A stretch of 64,000 nt of DNA from Nematostella vectensis (GCF_932526225.1 NC_064041.1:15284951-15348950); one strand, 5' to 3'. Positions 1-12,483 are shown, numbered from the stretch's first letter. The notes: generated by a model from the sequence alone, not told the origin. Numbers and translations: made by a program.

Positions 1-431
1 TGCCTACTGTGACGAAGTATATAGAACACAATATCAAACATATATACAATAAAAATAGCAGCCCATTACAAACGCATAAAATAAGAGAGTATAAAATATA
101 GATCTATAAACGATTTCAAGGCGGATGCATATCGATAGATGACCATCAAGTAGCTATCTGCTCTACTCCCAATTGTGTTTTTCGGTTTTTATTGCAGAAA
201 TCCTTGGAGAGTAAGCTCACGCAATATATAGCAACCATAATCACAAGTTTTTCCAGTGTTGCCAATAACAAATGGTATGAATGACCAAGGGTCTTTCAAT
301 GTCTTGTGACGTGGTTATAGCGTGTTTTGGAAAAGTACACCATATACCTGGCTCTGCCAATTTGTTGAAACAGAACTATAAACCTAACAGGGGACCAAAA
401 TTATACAACAGAAAAAAAACTTCGAACTTAC

Positions 432-3400
432 GGCTGCATTCGTCGATGTCCTTCTCGCAATGTCTGCCCTCGAACCCAATGAAGCACTGACACGTGTAAT
501 TATTGATGCCGTCGATACAAGTGCCGTTATTACACCCAATGGCGGGGCAATCATCGATATTTACCTCACAGAAAGTCCCATTAAACCCACTCAAACACGT
601 GCATGTGAATTTGCCTTCTTCATTCTTGCACGTCCCATTGTTTCTACAAGGGTTTGATTCACACTCATTGATGTCGAACTGACACAGGTCGCCATGGTAA
701 CCACTAGGGCACTTGCAAGTGTAGTTATTGAGTAGGTCAACGCAGGTAGCGTTGGCAACGCACAGCGCGCTTGCGCAGTCGTCGATGTCGATATCGCAGG
801 TTTTGCCGGTGTACCCTGTAGGACAGGCGCACGTGAAGTCTGTCTCGTTAACGATATTACAGGAAGCACCGTGCTTGCAGGGATTTGGGTGGCAGCTATC
901 GCTCTTATTTTCACATCTAGGCAAAAGAACAAAGTACAACTTTTAATCCTCCGGAAAACCAATCAGAAAAAAGCTGAGTTATAACTTAACTGGGGCTATA
1001 TGATGTACAAATTTGACAATCGAGTCCGCCAAATTTAACTGAATAAAAGCTTTACTGTCATGATATAGTTAAATACCCTGGAAATCAGAGTATCACCTGG
1101 TTGGTGACTTTATGTGAGAGGGTTTTTAAGGGTTTACGTACTCTGACAAAAGAACTATAGATATATATTTTGAGACACAGATAGCGCTTTTTCGAGGGTG
1201 GAAACTTTTCGATACACGGCCTAATCATCTAAATACGGCGTACGCCCACACTTACCTAACGCCGTCAAATCCCTTCGGGCAAGTGCAGTTGAAGAACCCA
1301 ACATCATCAACACACGTGCCGTTGTTTAAACAGGGACTGGAGTTACAGTCATTCACTGTGTCCAACTCACAGTGCGTGCCGTTGAACCGCGGTAAGCACG
1401 TGCAGTTATAGCCATTGACGCCTTCGTGACACGTGCCTCCGTGACGGCAAGGATTGCTAAGGCATTCCAAGATATCCACGGAGCAGTCCGAACCCGTAAA
1501 GCCTGGACACAAAAAGAGATGAATGAAAAAGCTCTCAAAAGATAAGTTCTTTAGCGACCACGACTAGGACAATAGTTCATTTTGCGCTAAACTTTATTTT
1601 TAACATTTCTCAAATCAGAAGCTAAAGTTGGCGAGTAGCGACTAGATATTTGAAAATGCGACCAAAAACATGTTCACAAACTAGTGATCAACAGCACCTC
1701 AGCAACTAAGAAATATTTTGATTAAAAAAAAGTCAAGCAATTTATTAATCAAACTAATTAACAGGCAAATAATTGATCAATAAACTTGTGGGGTATAATT
1801 GCTGCGAAAAGTTTAGCACATAAGCTAAAATTTTTAACCACCCAAAGGGGGAGCTCCGAAAAATAATGACCCTCTGATGATATTTTTTTATTTCGGATTT
1901 ATGAGTTCTAGAAAGGGGCCATGAAATGTTAAGGTGAGTCAAAATCTTCCCTCCCCTCTCAGGGTATTTACTGTTAACTCATCCCTAATTCGATGTTTTC
2001 GATTAAATTTAGCGAATAAAGCATATGATTTTTAAATGATTTCTTCTCGTAATTTGTTTCCAGTGTTACCAATGACTAAGGGCCTAAGGCTCTTTCAATG
2101 GTCTTGTGACGTGGTTATAGCGTATTTTGGAAAAGTAAACCACATACCTGGCTTGCATACACACGTGTAGTTGTTGACTTGATCCACACAGTCCTGATTG
2201 GCATTACACGTGTTACTGACACAATCATCGATGTTGGTTTCACATCTTTCCCCGGTGAAGCCAATGAAGCAAGAGCAGTTAAATCCATTGATGCCATCTA
2301 CACATGTGCCTGAGGGAAGTAAATAACATAGAAAATTCTTAGACATGTGCCGGGGACGGCCAATAGCACAGACGATTGCTGGCCTTGTGCATCGGGACGT
2401 GGCTGGGGACAGCCAATGGCATAGAAGATGGTAAGTCACGTGTTTAGGAAAATCGACGAAGAAGGGAGATTATTTGTCTATTGCTAAAATATAGCAGTCC
2501 GGTTAAGACTCCATTTATTGTAAATCAAGAACAATTTGGTCTACGACTTCAAATCTTTATCCTTTCCTTTTCTTCTCTTTTTTTTTTCATGTGATCGGGG
2601 ATAGGGGAATGACTTGTTACGTGCCCGCAAAAAAAAGCGCAAACAGAGCGCTTGTTGAAGAAAAGTTTAAAGAGGTTTCTGTATTGTTCTTACCTCCGTT
2701 CAAACATGGGTTTGGGTCGCATTCATCAATGTTCTCCTGACAGTTCTTCCCTCTGTACCCAGCCTTACAAGAACACCCATAGGTCCCGAGGTAGTTGTCA
2801 CAGGTCCCTCCATTCAAGCACGGTCCCGGCTGGACTTTGCACTCGTTGATGTCAACGTCACACTTGGGGCCCTCATAGCCCGACCCTGTACAGTTACACG
2901 TATGGTTGTTGACTCCATCCACACATTTACCGTGTTTGCAAGGAAGACTTGCGCAGTCATCAATGTTCTGCTCACAGCGGATGCCATTGAAGCCTACAAC
3001 AAGGATAAGGGACAACAGGCTTTAGCAAAAAGGCTCAGAAAGAGGCAGGTTAATACCCAAAAAAGAAAACAAAACGTTCCTTCTTGCATTGGCACCATTC
3101 ACCCCTTCAAGTTGTACCACAAAAAGCACCCTCTAAACACAGGCTGGGAAAAATTTAGAGGAGAGGCACTTCCTTTTCCAGTTCTGATGAAAGTGATGTC
3201 AGGAGTTATATAGAGTTGGATAGTGGGAAGATATCAGCCACCAGTATTTCAGTAATTTGGGATGGTTGTACTGTTTCTCTTTTGATTACTATACAATTAT
3301 ATTAACCCTTTCAAAACCGGCAAAATTCAGGTCACATAGCTTGGATTGCATAGACTTCTAATTTGAGGCCGTTGGTGATAAAAGGGTTAAAATTTTATAG

Positions 3401-6400
3401 CAAAATATCTTGTGAGAATCGTTATCCACTCACACCAAAAATCTACCATAGCATATGTTCATTTTGATTCCCTTACCAGTGACGCAGACACACACATAGT
3501 CATCTGATGCATTGCTCTGTTTCTGGCAAGTCCCTCCATTTGTACAATTCAAGGTTTCACATGGATGAAGAGTTCCATTACAGTTCCACCCTGTGTAACC
3601 CTGTGGGCATGCACATGTGTAGTTATTTCGATCAAATGTTTCCTTACAAACGCCGCCATTTTGACAAGGATTTGGGTCACACAAGTTGCCTAGGTTTGTG
3701 CTGCAGTCTCGCCCAGTCCAACGTGGTCCACACAAGCAGGTATAGTTGTTGACGCCATCGAGGCAGGTGCTATAGCTGTGACAGGGTGCACTGGCACATT
3801 CATCAATATTTATTTCACAGTAGTCTCCAGTGAAGCCAGCATCACAGGCTGAGGAGCAAAAGCATAGAAGAGTTGATTGAGACAAAAACAAGATTCGCCA
3901 TTAAATCAAAGAGGTATCTCCTTTACAACTTATTTTGATTGTTGCTGCAGAAAATTTACCACAATAAAGAGGGCTGAATTAACCCTGCTACGCTTTCTTC
4001 CTGTTTGTTTTATCAAGCTCACTTATCTGTGCGTATATCTTTTTCGTATTCTCATAACAAATGTATATGTATGAAAGCCATGCAGGGGGGAAATAAGGGA
4101 CCAAGGCTTACACCCCTATAGGCGTCTTCATGAGATGAGGTGATCATTGACGTGTCAAGATCTCTAGTGGCCCAATATATAAAAGATATAATATATTCTT
4201 GTGGATTTCAGGGTTTTAGGGGGGGGGGGGGGGGGCACACTGCCTTACCCTCAGGCCATGCCTATGGTTTCCATATTCATTTAAAAACTAAGGTCAATTA
4301 AATTGATTTCTTTTCAATTAAACATTAGTGGTTACTCAACCCACAAATGTGTAGCTGATCGAGGAGAGCTGAGTTTTAAATATATTTTAATAATTGTTCT
4401 AATTATATTTTTTATTTATATTCAAAGGACAACAAAAAAGTACTAACACACACACACAGAAAAGACTAGACTGAAACAAGAAAAACCAATACAAAAACAG
4501 AAGGACAAAAGGAGAAGTTTGGTAATTCAACAAAAAAAAGCATAGTATTGGGATACGAAATTTGAGTTTTGCAGAAAAACAGTGTTTTGCAGAATGGGGT
4601 AAAAGTTATTTATTTTGGTTGATGATGTTTCTCACTGCTTTGCCTATTTGTGAAACACAAACATAGTCATTATCACATCTTGTTATAGCATCCAATAACA
4701 GGAGGTGTAATTTATTGTTGAAAGCTTTTTTGGGTTTGTCTCTTAGCGAAGCTGGTATCTCATTCCAGATCCTTGCACCAAACCTATAGAAAAGGCTTTG
4801 TATTGGATTTGTAATTTTGATTTTTCTATACCGTAATGATTCGAACAAGCGCCAGGGGCGCTTATTTAATTTTTCAGGTCTTTGGAGGGGCGCTTATAGG
4901 AGAGGGGGCGCTTATTGGAGAGGGGGCGCTTATTGGGGAGGGGGCGCTTATTTCATTCCGGCGGAAAATACCAGCTTCTGAATTAATTGAGGATCAAACT
5001 TTATTTGCGATAAGCGTAAACTGTTAGATTGTTTATAAATCAATGACAATATTGTTGTAATGTGAAAATGTTAATGCGAGCTAAATAACATGCAAGCAAA
5101 TAACATGCACAATTCAATCGGTTCTTTTGTTGGGATATTTTAAGGGGGCGGGAGGAGAGGGGCACATAAGTAAAAAGTCAAGGTCGAAGGTGGGCGTTTT
5201 TTGGGAGGGGGCGCTTATTTAAAGGAAGGCAATTATTAGAATTATTACGGTATAGAAGTTACCAGATGAAGACGACCGAATATTGTACGAATGTACATTT
5301 GAGATGTCTGAGAAAAGATCAAGAATATTCTTAGGAGCTACTTTATTTCGAATATCATGCATAAGAGTGCATATGTTTTCATAGTGGACAAAGCTAACTG
5401 GTAAGATGCCAGCATCTGAAAATAGTGGGATTGCGTGGTCTTTCCAGTTCGCAAAAAGCTCGTTTTTTAAGGGTAAGGATTTTGTTTAAATTATATTTAT
5501 TGGCTGATCCCCAGACAGTTATGGCGTGGGAAATATGTTGTGCAATTAATGAGTGGCAAATTTGTAACAATATTTTGTGGGGTAAAAAATGTCTGAGTTT
5601 TGCAATCAAACCTACGGTCTAACTGATTTTAATTACAATTTGAGCAATATGATTTTTATAAAACAAATTTTCGTCAAGCAATGTACCAAGTTTTTGCATT
5701 CTAAGTTTGATGGTTTTGTTTATCATGCCCTCGCATAACAATTTTAGGTTGATACGTTAATATTTTTTGGTGAGGATGAAAGATGACATAATGGATTTTT
5801 TTATGTATAGGGTTAATTTGTTGCTAGTCAGCCATTGAGACACATGTTCCAGCTCAATATTTATCACAGACTCAAGAGTGCACAAGTGCTTGTTAGCATA
5901 CAGAATGTTCGTATCATCAGCAAAAAGATAGAAATTGAATTTAGTAGATGAATATTGTATGTAATTCATATAGATTAGAAAGAGGAGAGGACTGAGGACA
6001 GAGCTTTTTAGGTATACTAAACAAGTCAGGTAAAAAGTGGTCCCAAAGGATAGCACACGAATGTGTGATTGGGAGATTCATTGTCTAATAATAGCTACTG
6101 TAATAAAGTATCTGGTGACTTTTTATCAGTATGCAATGTCCAAGAAATAACATGAGTCTCTTTCCACACCTTATAGACCTTCCTTAGCCCCCTTAATTCA
6201 TACATGCTGTTAATTATGTAACCCAGTAACTCACCTTTGCGATTGGGACATCCTGCTATTGAATCTAAAGGGCATCCTGGTGTCGGTTCAGTTGGTTTAG
6301 ATTCTGAGGTGAAAGGCACATTAGTTCCACTCTCCATACACCCTGAGAACCAAACACCACCACTCCCGCCACCCGCATATAGTGGCCCACCACTCACAAA

Positions 6401-8182
6401 GCTGCGAATATCCCTTGGTATACTCGCTGAGTATGATGTTATTGGTCCATCAAGGGAAATTGTAGAATTTGCATCCCCTATGCCAGGGACATATCGCACT
6501 GTGAAATATTGACTTTTATCCAGCTCATTGCCAACATGTACAAAGTTTTCCACACCTCCAACTTTCCATCTAACCGTCAATTGACTTGGGGTGAAGTATG
6601 GCGGCTTGACAGATATAGTGTAGTTCACAATTGCTTTGCTAACAATTATCTCAAAAAAATCATTATTTGAATTTCCGACTTGAGAGAGTAACACCCCTCC
6701 CTCACAAGTTCGAAATCGAAAGTCAAATCTTGAATTAAGTGGCAATGTTGCACTGCTGACTTGTAATAATGATGTATGATTAAAAAAGAATTTATCTCCT
6801 GCATCAGCAAGCTGTATACTGGAATAAACTGAAAGAGAAAGAAGAAAAATTAGTTAAATGAACAAGTAGAATTTTGGGGGGATGAGATAAATTTTGACCT
6901 AGAGGGCTCCTCCATTATCATTATGATAAAAATTGTGCATACAATTTTAATTAATTTAAAAATGCAGGATTTGAGTATTTTTATTTCTTTAAGCATAAGT
7001 GACATGCCTTGAATGACATGTATTCTGACATATATCAACCAAGTATCTATGAAGTGTTTCAGTATAATACAAACATGAATTGTGATATATTTCACAGTAT
7101 GACTGGTTGGTACATAATCATCATTGTCAAATAAACGCCAAAATTATGTCAATGAGATTTATCAACAGGAAAATGTTCTTTCAACAATCACTTATCTAGA
7201 TTTGCTGATATGAAAGTCAAGGAAAATAAAAAAGGCTGTATAATAATTCAATTGGTTATTCAATCTCCCATTGCTTTTCTCAGTGGGAAATATTCAAATT
7301 GGACCAGAACAAAATTTCAGGAATAGTTTTAAAGTACAAAATGTCACAAAATTTAGTAAAAAACTGAGACAATAGATGAGATAACTGGTATGAATAAAGC
7401 TTTAAGAGCTTTGGTCAAGAATTTACCACATCATACAAGCAATTATCTTCAGCATTATCAATTCTAATGTTTAGGGGACTTTTAATTCTCCTGGGAGAGA
7501 AAGGCTTGAGTATGGAAATCAAAGAAAAGTTGTTTTTGAGTTAAATATTTCCTACAACAATATTAAAATAAAAGTTAATCAGAATTGTCTCCAAAGTATT
7601 TTTTTTTTCTATAAAAACCAAGAAAGTCTAAAATTGTTTTAAATTTGTGTTTTTGAGGTATAAACAATATTTACAAAATATAAATCATGGTTTACGGGCA
7701 AGGGACCCAGACCTCAAGAACTAGTAGCTTAGAATTAACTTTTGTCAAAGGATTTGGCGTATTATAGATTGCATCTTGCAAGCGAGAAGAATGTGAGAAA
7801 TTCTGATCAGTATTTCATAAAGGAATTAGACGCCTGTACACAATCGGAAGAAGTGAATATCTCGGAAATTAATATAGAATAGTCGATCGGAGATTTGTTT
7901 AGAGACAACCTAGGAAAACAAACGTATGGGCAAATCGAGAAAGATACTAGCGAATTAAAGGCGGTTGACTTTATGAGATCGCTCAAAAACTTAAGCTAGA
8001 TAACTTCATTGTGTTTACTATCGGTTAGCGAGGGGATAGAGAAATGATAGCGCAAACCCGGCACTCATGTTAGGCAACCCAAAACACACATTACGTACAA
8101 ACTTTGGAACTTCGAACGAATCGACATATAACCACTCAGACTTACCTAGAAATACTACGAAAAACCATAGTTTTTGCTTCAT
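432..8182 (-). CDS. EGF/laminin-G transmembrane receptor, copy 1 (3' part off the left edge)
   Basis: Modelled exons, 5' to 3' on the minus strand: 8146-8182, 6235-6828, 3477-3848, 2694-2993, 2148-2309, 1256-1502, 432-916. All are bounded by AG/GT and their phases join (2197 nt, about 732 codons in the window). Exon 1 encodes a hydrophobic signal peptide starting [13 protein letters not shown]. Exon 2 is a laminin-G-like domain ending near GGVWFSGCM. Exons 3-7 start about 14 EGF repeats, many with the calcium-binding D-I-D/N-E-C opening. Exon 7 ends in an unfinished EGF repeat with one base carried over, so the gene continues left. In copy 2 the next exon lies only about 50 bases beyond the position homologous to base 1. 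The membrane helix and tail are therefore not visible here. Exons 4-6 and the first part of exon 7 have no counterpart in copy 2. The family is an extracellular adhesion or signalling receptor; ligand and role are unknown. Confidence 0.85.
1256..2993 (-). CDS. EGF exons 4-6 of receptor copy 1, absent from copy 2
   Basis: Exon 4 (2694-2993) carries repeats opening [22 protein letters not shown] and [10 protein letters not shown]. Exon 5 (2148-2309) finishes the last of these and opens [10 protein letters not shown]. Exon 6 (1256-1502) carries [10 protein letters not shown] and [11 protein letters not shown]. Exons 4 and 5 end in the same phase as the exons around them, but exon 6 changes phase, and exon 7 starts in the matching phase, so exon 6 and exon 7 are a linked pair. 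The corresponding interval of copy 2 (22200-23700) has no EGF coding at all. Confidence 0.8.
3302..3390. mobile_element. Short TTAA-flanked inverted-repeat element (copy 1)
   Basis: TTAA followed by CCCTTT at the left and AAAGGG followed by TTAA at the right enclose about 80 bases. The layout is that of a miniature piggyBac-like element. The same element is at 23520-23620 in the second copy, so it was present before the duplication. Confidence 0.5.
4606..6060 (-). mobile_element. Truncated, decayed LINE retrotransposon in receptor intron 2 (copy 1)
   Basis: Three minus-strand reading pieces follow the order of a non-LTR reverse transcriptase. Bases 6056-5757 encode a palm segment with [10 protein letters not shown] and the catalytic-type FADDTNI. 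Bases 5609-5394 encode a thumb-like segment ([11 protein letters not shown] and AITVWGSA). Bases 4848-4606 encode a C-terminal segment with [12 protein letters not shown]. No upstream endonuclease is visible, so the copy is 5' truncated, and frame breaks make it inactive. The style fits the CR1/L2 group, which is inference. A DNA element has inserted between the last two pieces. Confidence 0.75.
4831..5250. mobile_element. TA-flanked MITE with internal 18-bp repeats (copy 1)
   Basis: The ends are imperfect inverted repeats (CCGTAATGATTC at left, the complement of CCGTAATAATTC at right), flanked on both sides by TATA. This fits a Tc1/mariner-like non-autonomous element. Inside are three units of an 18-bp repeat containing GGGGCGCTTATTGGAGAG. 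It sits inside the LINE remnant. Confidence 0.65.
6829..8145. other. Receptor intron 1 (copy 1)
   Basis: AT-rich intron between the signal-peptide exon and the laminin-G exon. It aligns closely with 26655-27965 in copy 2. No coding or repeat structure was recognised in it. Confidence 0.6.
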
Positions 8183-9320
8183 GCTGGAAAATACCACAAC
8201 TGTTCAATTTTCACGCGACCTTTTTTGAACTTCATGACATTTTAAAGCGAAGAAAGTGTGTGTAGTCAACAGCTCTCTTTCTCCGGTGCATTTCACTGAG
8301 CGATAAAAGTGATAACCGCTTACAGCCGAAGGCTGGGGAGAACTTGCATCACTGCCACTAAACCCGAATTAAGAAATAACTTTTATCTCCCGAATACTAA
8401 AACAAAAGAGTTATTATGTGAAACTATATTTGAAAATAGAGAATTTAATTCTAAAGAGGAGAATGTGTTTTTTACTGTTTCTGTGGAGAGTTGTTTCCTA
8501 CATTGCTTGTTTTATGATACTGATTGGACTACAAATTCTTTACACACGTCGTGGAATGCCAAGCAGTTTTTAGAGGCGGTCCCAAGGGTAACGCTCGCTT
8601 CTCGAAATTCAAAGCGAGCAAAAAATCAATAAACTTTGAATACAAAATAATCAAATAAAAATTGAATTATTTTGGTGACAAAACAACAGAATGTGCTAAA
8701 CAGAGTGTTAACTATGGCAAGTAAACTTGGAAAGTTTGTCATAAATTCTTTAGAAATTACTCATCTTGTTGGATTCCGGTATATGCGATGATGTTTGCCC
8801 GTTAACTTGTATAGTTTTGCTTATGCACCAGTCAATTGACAGCCCGCCCCCCGACCCCCGGGACATACCGGGGAGTTAACGCGATCCTGTGGGGGATTTA
8901 ACACCTGTGATTCACCGGGGGACCGGGAATTTAATAGAAACCCTCAACAGGCCGGGAAAGGGGGCGGGGAATTAACGCTGAACTCTCATATGACCGTTTG
9001 ATTCGTCGCTTAACCCTTTCATACCCAGGCTCCTGAGGCCCAAAACAAGAGCAAATGTGTGATAACGAAAGAATATTTATTGGGACAACCCAGACTTTGA
9101 AATGTACTTTATGTTATATATGAAATTAAAGCTGAAATGTTGTTCTTTACTTTAAATTAGATATTTCAGTACTCAGTACATTGGTTTGATGGAAATTGAA
9201 TTTACAAAATAAGAATTTATCAAAAAATATACTAAAAATCAATATTTTATCTTTAGACACATAACATATAATTTCATAAAAACTAGAAAATGTCAATGCA
9301 AAAACACCTAAAAACATAGT
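8183..9320. other. Upstream region of receptor copy 1
   Basis: Bases 8183 to about 8830 match 28003-28600 upstream of copy 2 and so contain the shared putative promoter and 5' UTR. After about 8835 the copies diverge. A GC-rich patch with repeated TTAA words follows (8850-8980). TTAA followed by CCCTTTCATACCC at 9010-9022 resembles a piggyBac-type end next to the transposase gene. No other gene was seen. Confidence 0.5.
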
Positions 9321-11336
9321 CTATCGCCAGTACTCCACTTTTGTATGGAAATCTTTCCAACAGTTTTGATCTTTCTGCAAGCAGAGGAAGACATTACACA
9401 CATTGCAATAGATGCTAGGGCGTGGCACGTAGGGAACCTTGGGTCTTCTGGCCAATGGCACATCCTTATACCTGTCAGAGTGGGTTTTTCTTATTTTCTT
9501 ACTACAAACAGCACAGTTACCCTTATCCTGACGCATTTCAGGCAAATGCAAACCAACATCAGTCAGTCTTAGCTCCTCATTTCTGGGGGGTCTCTGGGCA
9601 GCATTATGGGCAACCCGCATGTTGCCAATCAAGTTCTCAGCAAGCTCTTCTCTGAACTCCAGAGAGGTTCTGATTGGTCTAGGTGTACCCTCTCTATCCT
9701 CACACTCTAACACAAAAGCATTGTGGATTGCCACCTCTACTTCATGAAACAGTACACGACGGTACCATTTCACCGTCTTTCTGATACATGTATAGTACCT
9801 AAGCATCTGGTCAGACTGGTCCACACCCCCCATATAGGCATTATAATCTTTGAGAAGGGGTGGGCAAGGAATATCGCCACTTTGTCCTCCTTCACCTGCA
9901 CCTCTTCTTTTGACATTTCTTGCATGGACTGGAGCACGAACTGGAAACTCAGGGGGGTGAATTGTAGATAAAAAATATACAGCCTTGTTGTCAAGCCACC
10001 CCACTGCCAGAAGAGGTCCACACATAAGCCACTTACTACTACCCCTAGCAAGTCCTCTTGTATTCTCAAATAGAACCTCCTTTGCAAAGTTTTTTCTGTT
10101 TCCCTTTATTGTTCCACATGCATATATTTGGTTGTCAAACAAGAACTGATAGAGTTCAACACTGGTATAATAGTTGTCAGTATAGAGGTGATGTCCCATA
10201 CCTTCAAGGCCTGAACACAGCTCTTTTACAACCCTTGCTGCCAGTCCAACCTCAGCTCTTTCCCCAGGATTCTTTCCAATGTACAGTTGCTGTCGGTAGA
10301 CATACTTTGATTCAGAATCGGCTAGCACCCAAACCTTGATACCAAACCGGACAGGTTTGTTCGCAATAAACTGGCGAAATGATAAACGTCCTCTCCATGG
10401 AATCATGCACTCATCAATTGAAATGTTTTTGTGCAGATTGTAGGCATTTTCAAATTTAGGGAAAAGAAGATTCAAAAGTGGCTTGATTTTATGCAATTTA
10501 TCATAACCAGGTTGCCCAGAAGGCACAATGTTGGAGTCATCTGAGACATGAATGTACTGTAGAATCTGAAAGAATCTGTTACGAGACATGACTTGACTGA
10601 ATGAGGGAACAGTCAAGAGCCATATTTTCTTCTGCCAATACATTTTTGCCTCAGGAAGTTTAACAATTCCCATAGCAATGTTCAAGCCAAAAAAGGCCTT
10701 CATTTCATCCTGTGTTATTGGTTTCCATTGTCCACCACTAGTACCCTTGGCTCCCTTCCTCTCTGCATTCAGGTTGGTCATAGTGACGAGGCAATCCCAA
10801 ACCTCTTGGTCAAAAAATAATTCAAAATACTCAAGAGCAGATTTCTCCCTCCTCTGTCCTCTATTTGCCAGCCCAACAGCATTTGTAAACGGTTTTAAAA
10901 TTCTTCTGTTGACCTCTTTCGACCAAATATATTGTTGACGGCCGCCATCTTGGATTTCTCTCCTTTGTTGAACTGAAATTGCTCTGCCTCGCCTGGCACC
11001 TCTTCCTCTGCGAACCCCTCGAATAGTTCTTCGAGCATTTTGTGAACATTCACGAAGATTTCTCGCTTTCTCTTGTCGCTGATTTGTCACACTTTGACGT
11101 CGATCAAACTCTGAATCACTCGAAGAGCTGCTGGAGTCCTCATAAGAGCTTACACTTTCGACAGAATCGTCTTCTAGATCGGCTGGAATTGCCGGGAATA
11201 ACGTTGGTAATTCATCTTCGCCATCCTCCGAGTCAGAAGAGTCCAAATCTGTTGTGTTTTCGTCAAAAACACTCGATAAAACTTCATCTACCGTTAGATT
11301 TCGCTGCCGATTTCTTCTCACTCTAACTGACGCCAT
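9321..11336 (-). CDS. piggyBac-type transposase, full length
   Basis: Single uninterrupted 671-residue reading frame with no introns. It starts MASVRVRRNRQRN and has an acidic, serine-rich N-terminal region (residues 25-80) followed by an arginine-rich stretch (100-120). The DDE domain spans roughly 160-540 and shows the three conserved aspartates: D308 in SIDECMIPWRGR, D387 in YTDNYYTS and D506 in MGGVDQSDQ. A C-terminal cysteine-rich zinc-binding region (C608, C611, C644, C647, C652, C659) ends the protein, as in this family. The enzyme cuts and pastes DNA at TTAA sites. No stop or frameshift is present, so it may be recent, active or domesticated. A possible left end (TTAA + CCCTTT) lies at 9010. 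I could not find a matching inverted right end up to 12360. There is no counterpart in the second duplicated copy. Confidence 0.93.
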   Translation of the reverse strand: MASVRVRRNRQRNLTVDEVLSSVFDENTTDLDSSDSEDGEDELPTLFPAIPADLEDDSVESVSSYEDSSSSSSDSEFDRRQSVTNQRQEKARNLRECSQNARRTIRGVRRGRGARRGRAISVQQRREIQDGGRQQYIWSKEVNRRILKPFTNAVGLANRGQRREKSALEYFELFFDQEVWDCLVTMTNLNAERKGAKGTSGGQWKPITQDEMKAFFGLNIAMGIVKLPEAKMYWQKKIWLLTVPSFSQVMSRNRFFQILQYIHVSDDSNIVPSGQPGYDKLHKIKPLLNLLFPKFENAYNLHKNISIDECMIPWRGRLSFRQFIANKPVRFGIKVWVLADSESKYVYRQQLYIGKNPGERAEVGLAARVVKELCSGLEGMGHHLYTDNYYTSVELYQFLFDNQIYACGTIKGNRKNFAKEVLFENTRGLARGSSKWLMCGPLLAVGWLDNKAVYFLSTIHPPEFPVRAPVHARNVKRRGAGEGGQSGDIPCPPLLKDYNAYMGGVDQSDQMLRYYTCIRKTVKWYRRVLFHEVEVAIHNAFVLECEDREGTPRPIRTSLEFREELAENLIGNMRVAHNAAQRPPRNEELRLTDVGLHLPEMRQDKGNCAVCSKKIRKTHSDRYKDVPLARRPKVPYVPRPSIYCNVCNVFLCLQKDQNCWKDFHTKVEYWR

Positions 11337-12367
11337 TTTTAAATACCCCAGCTGTAAACATCAGGTCGAAAAATTGAAAAATATCACTCCAAAACACGAG
11401 AAATCGATGATCTTTGAATGTCTCAAAAGAAAATGGCTTCCTCTTACATATTTTAGTGCCCAGGCCCCTAAAAGTTCTAATTCACGGCAAATGGGTACCA
11501 CAGGACTCCCTAATTATATGACAACGTGGTCAGGTAGCACTGTAGTGCTACCTGGTCCGGTGGATCCATATGATACATGATATTGTTATGGTTCCAGTCT
11601 ATTTATATTATGGTTTGTAATACACTATTTCCTTTGCGTTGATTGTTCAGGTAGCCGGAAAAGTAACAAGCATTTAACACCACATGACATGTTTATCGTC
11701 CCCGCCCGCATTCTTTTTCGGGGCCGCAACAAGATTTTCTTTATTTTCTGCTGCTTTTTTGATTGTTTGTTTCCCAGAAGTTCAAATTTCGCGCGTTAGC
11801 GGTGTCTGGGCACTGAAATAAAGGCAGACGTTCCCGTTTCACGGCTTTTCTTACGATTTTTTTCACCAGTTCGCAATTTCCTCTGTGAATCGTAATAAAT
11901 ATTTGATAAACCAAGGAGAAAAAATAAATAAATAATAAATAAATAAAAAGGATCGCATGCTCCCTATTTTGATCTTATCAGGACGATAAACATGTTTTTA
12001 TTTTTACTTACTTGGCCTTATAATGAACGTCTCTAAAAACTGGGTTGTTTCGCTGGTGCCCGTGCTAGAAAAAGAGTGTTCTGTGAACTAAGGAACCCAT
12101 CACAAGGTTACGCCAAGAAAAGCCGATAGATGGAAAGAACAAAAGATGCCTTTTCGAAGAGGGAAGAAAGCTCTCGTTATTGCTGTGTTGGACTCCCTGT
12201 GTTTATGTCAGCTACCTGCGCAAAGCGCGACCCGCGAATGACACAGCAATATACTTAATGTGTGCTGTCTGGCCATCAATCTACCTGAATAACATAAAGT
12301 ATATTGCTACCTTGTAGCTTATGCAAGCCGTACATCACTACTGCCCTGTTAATAACACTGAACCAAA
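11337..12367. other. Region between the transposase and the transporter exon remnant
   Basis: Bases 11532-11558 form an inverted repeat (CAGGTAGCACT and its complement with a two-base gap), possibly a transposon end or hairpin. From about 12015 to 12367 the sequence matches 29128-29480, the upstream region of the intact transporter gene. No other coding sequence was recognised. Confidence 0.5.
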
Positions 12368-12483
12368 ATGGCGCTTAGATTTCTGGCGATGCACAAAGAA
12401 GCCGGGCCATACCCCATGTATGTGCTACTGTTGCTTTTAGCTGCGTATTTATTGAATCAATTGGACCGATGCGTTTTAGCCGT
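12368..12483 (+). pseudogene. Truncated first exon of the Spinster-like transporter
   Basis: The sequence from the ATG matches the intact transporter exon 1 (29481-29596) almost base for base, giving MALRFLAMHKEAGPYPMYVL and the LDR motif of helix 1. Identity stops abruptly at 12483, where the intact gene continues into VTSQPMAQ. Here the frame runs into unrelated sequence and stops after about 15 codons. No downstream transporter exons follow. The upstream promoter region is also duplicated, so a short useless transcript is possible. Confidence 0.9.

Noticed and set aside
281-490. Plus-strand frames overlapping the EGF exons (for example 281-490, 460-657, 728-946)
   Set aside because: They are antisense shadows of strongly supported minus-strand EGF exons.
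11254-11580. Plus-strand frames opposite the transposase
   Set aside because: Shadows of the intact 671-codon minus-strand gene.
11655-11680. TTAA near 11671 as the right end of the piggyBac element
   Set aside because: The bases beside it do not mirror the CCCTTTCATACCC sequence at 9014, so no terminal pair can be claimed.
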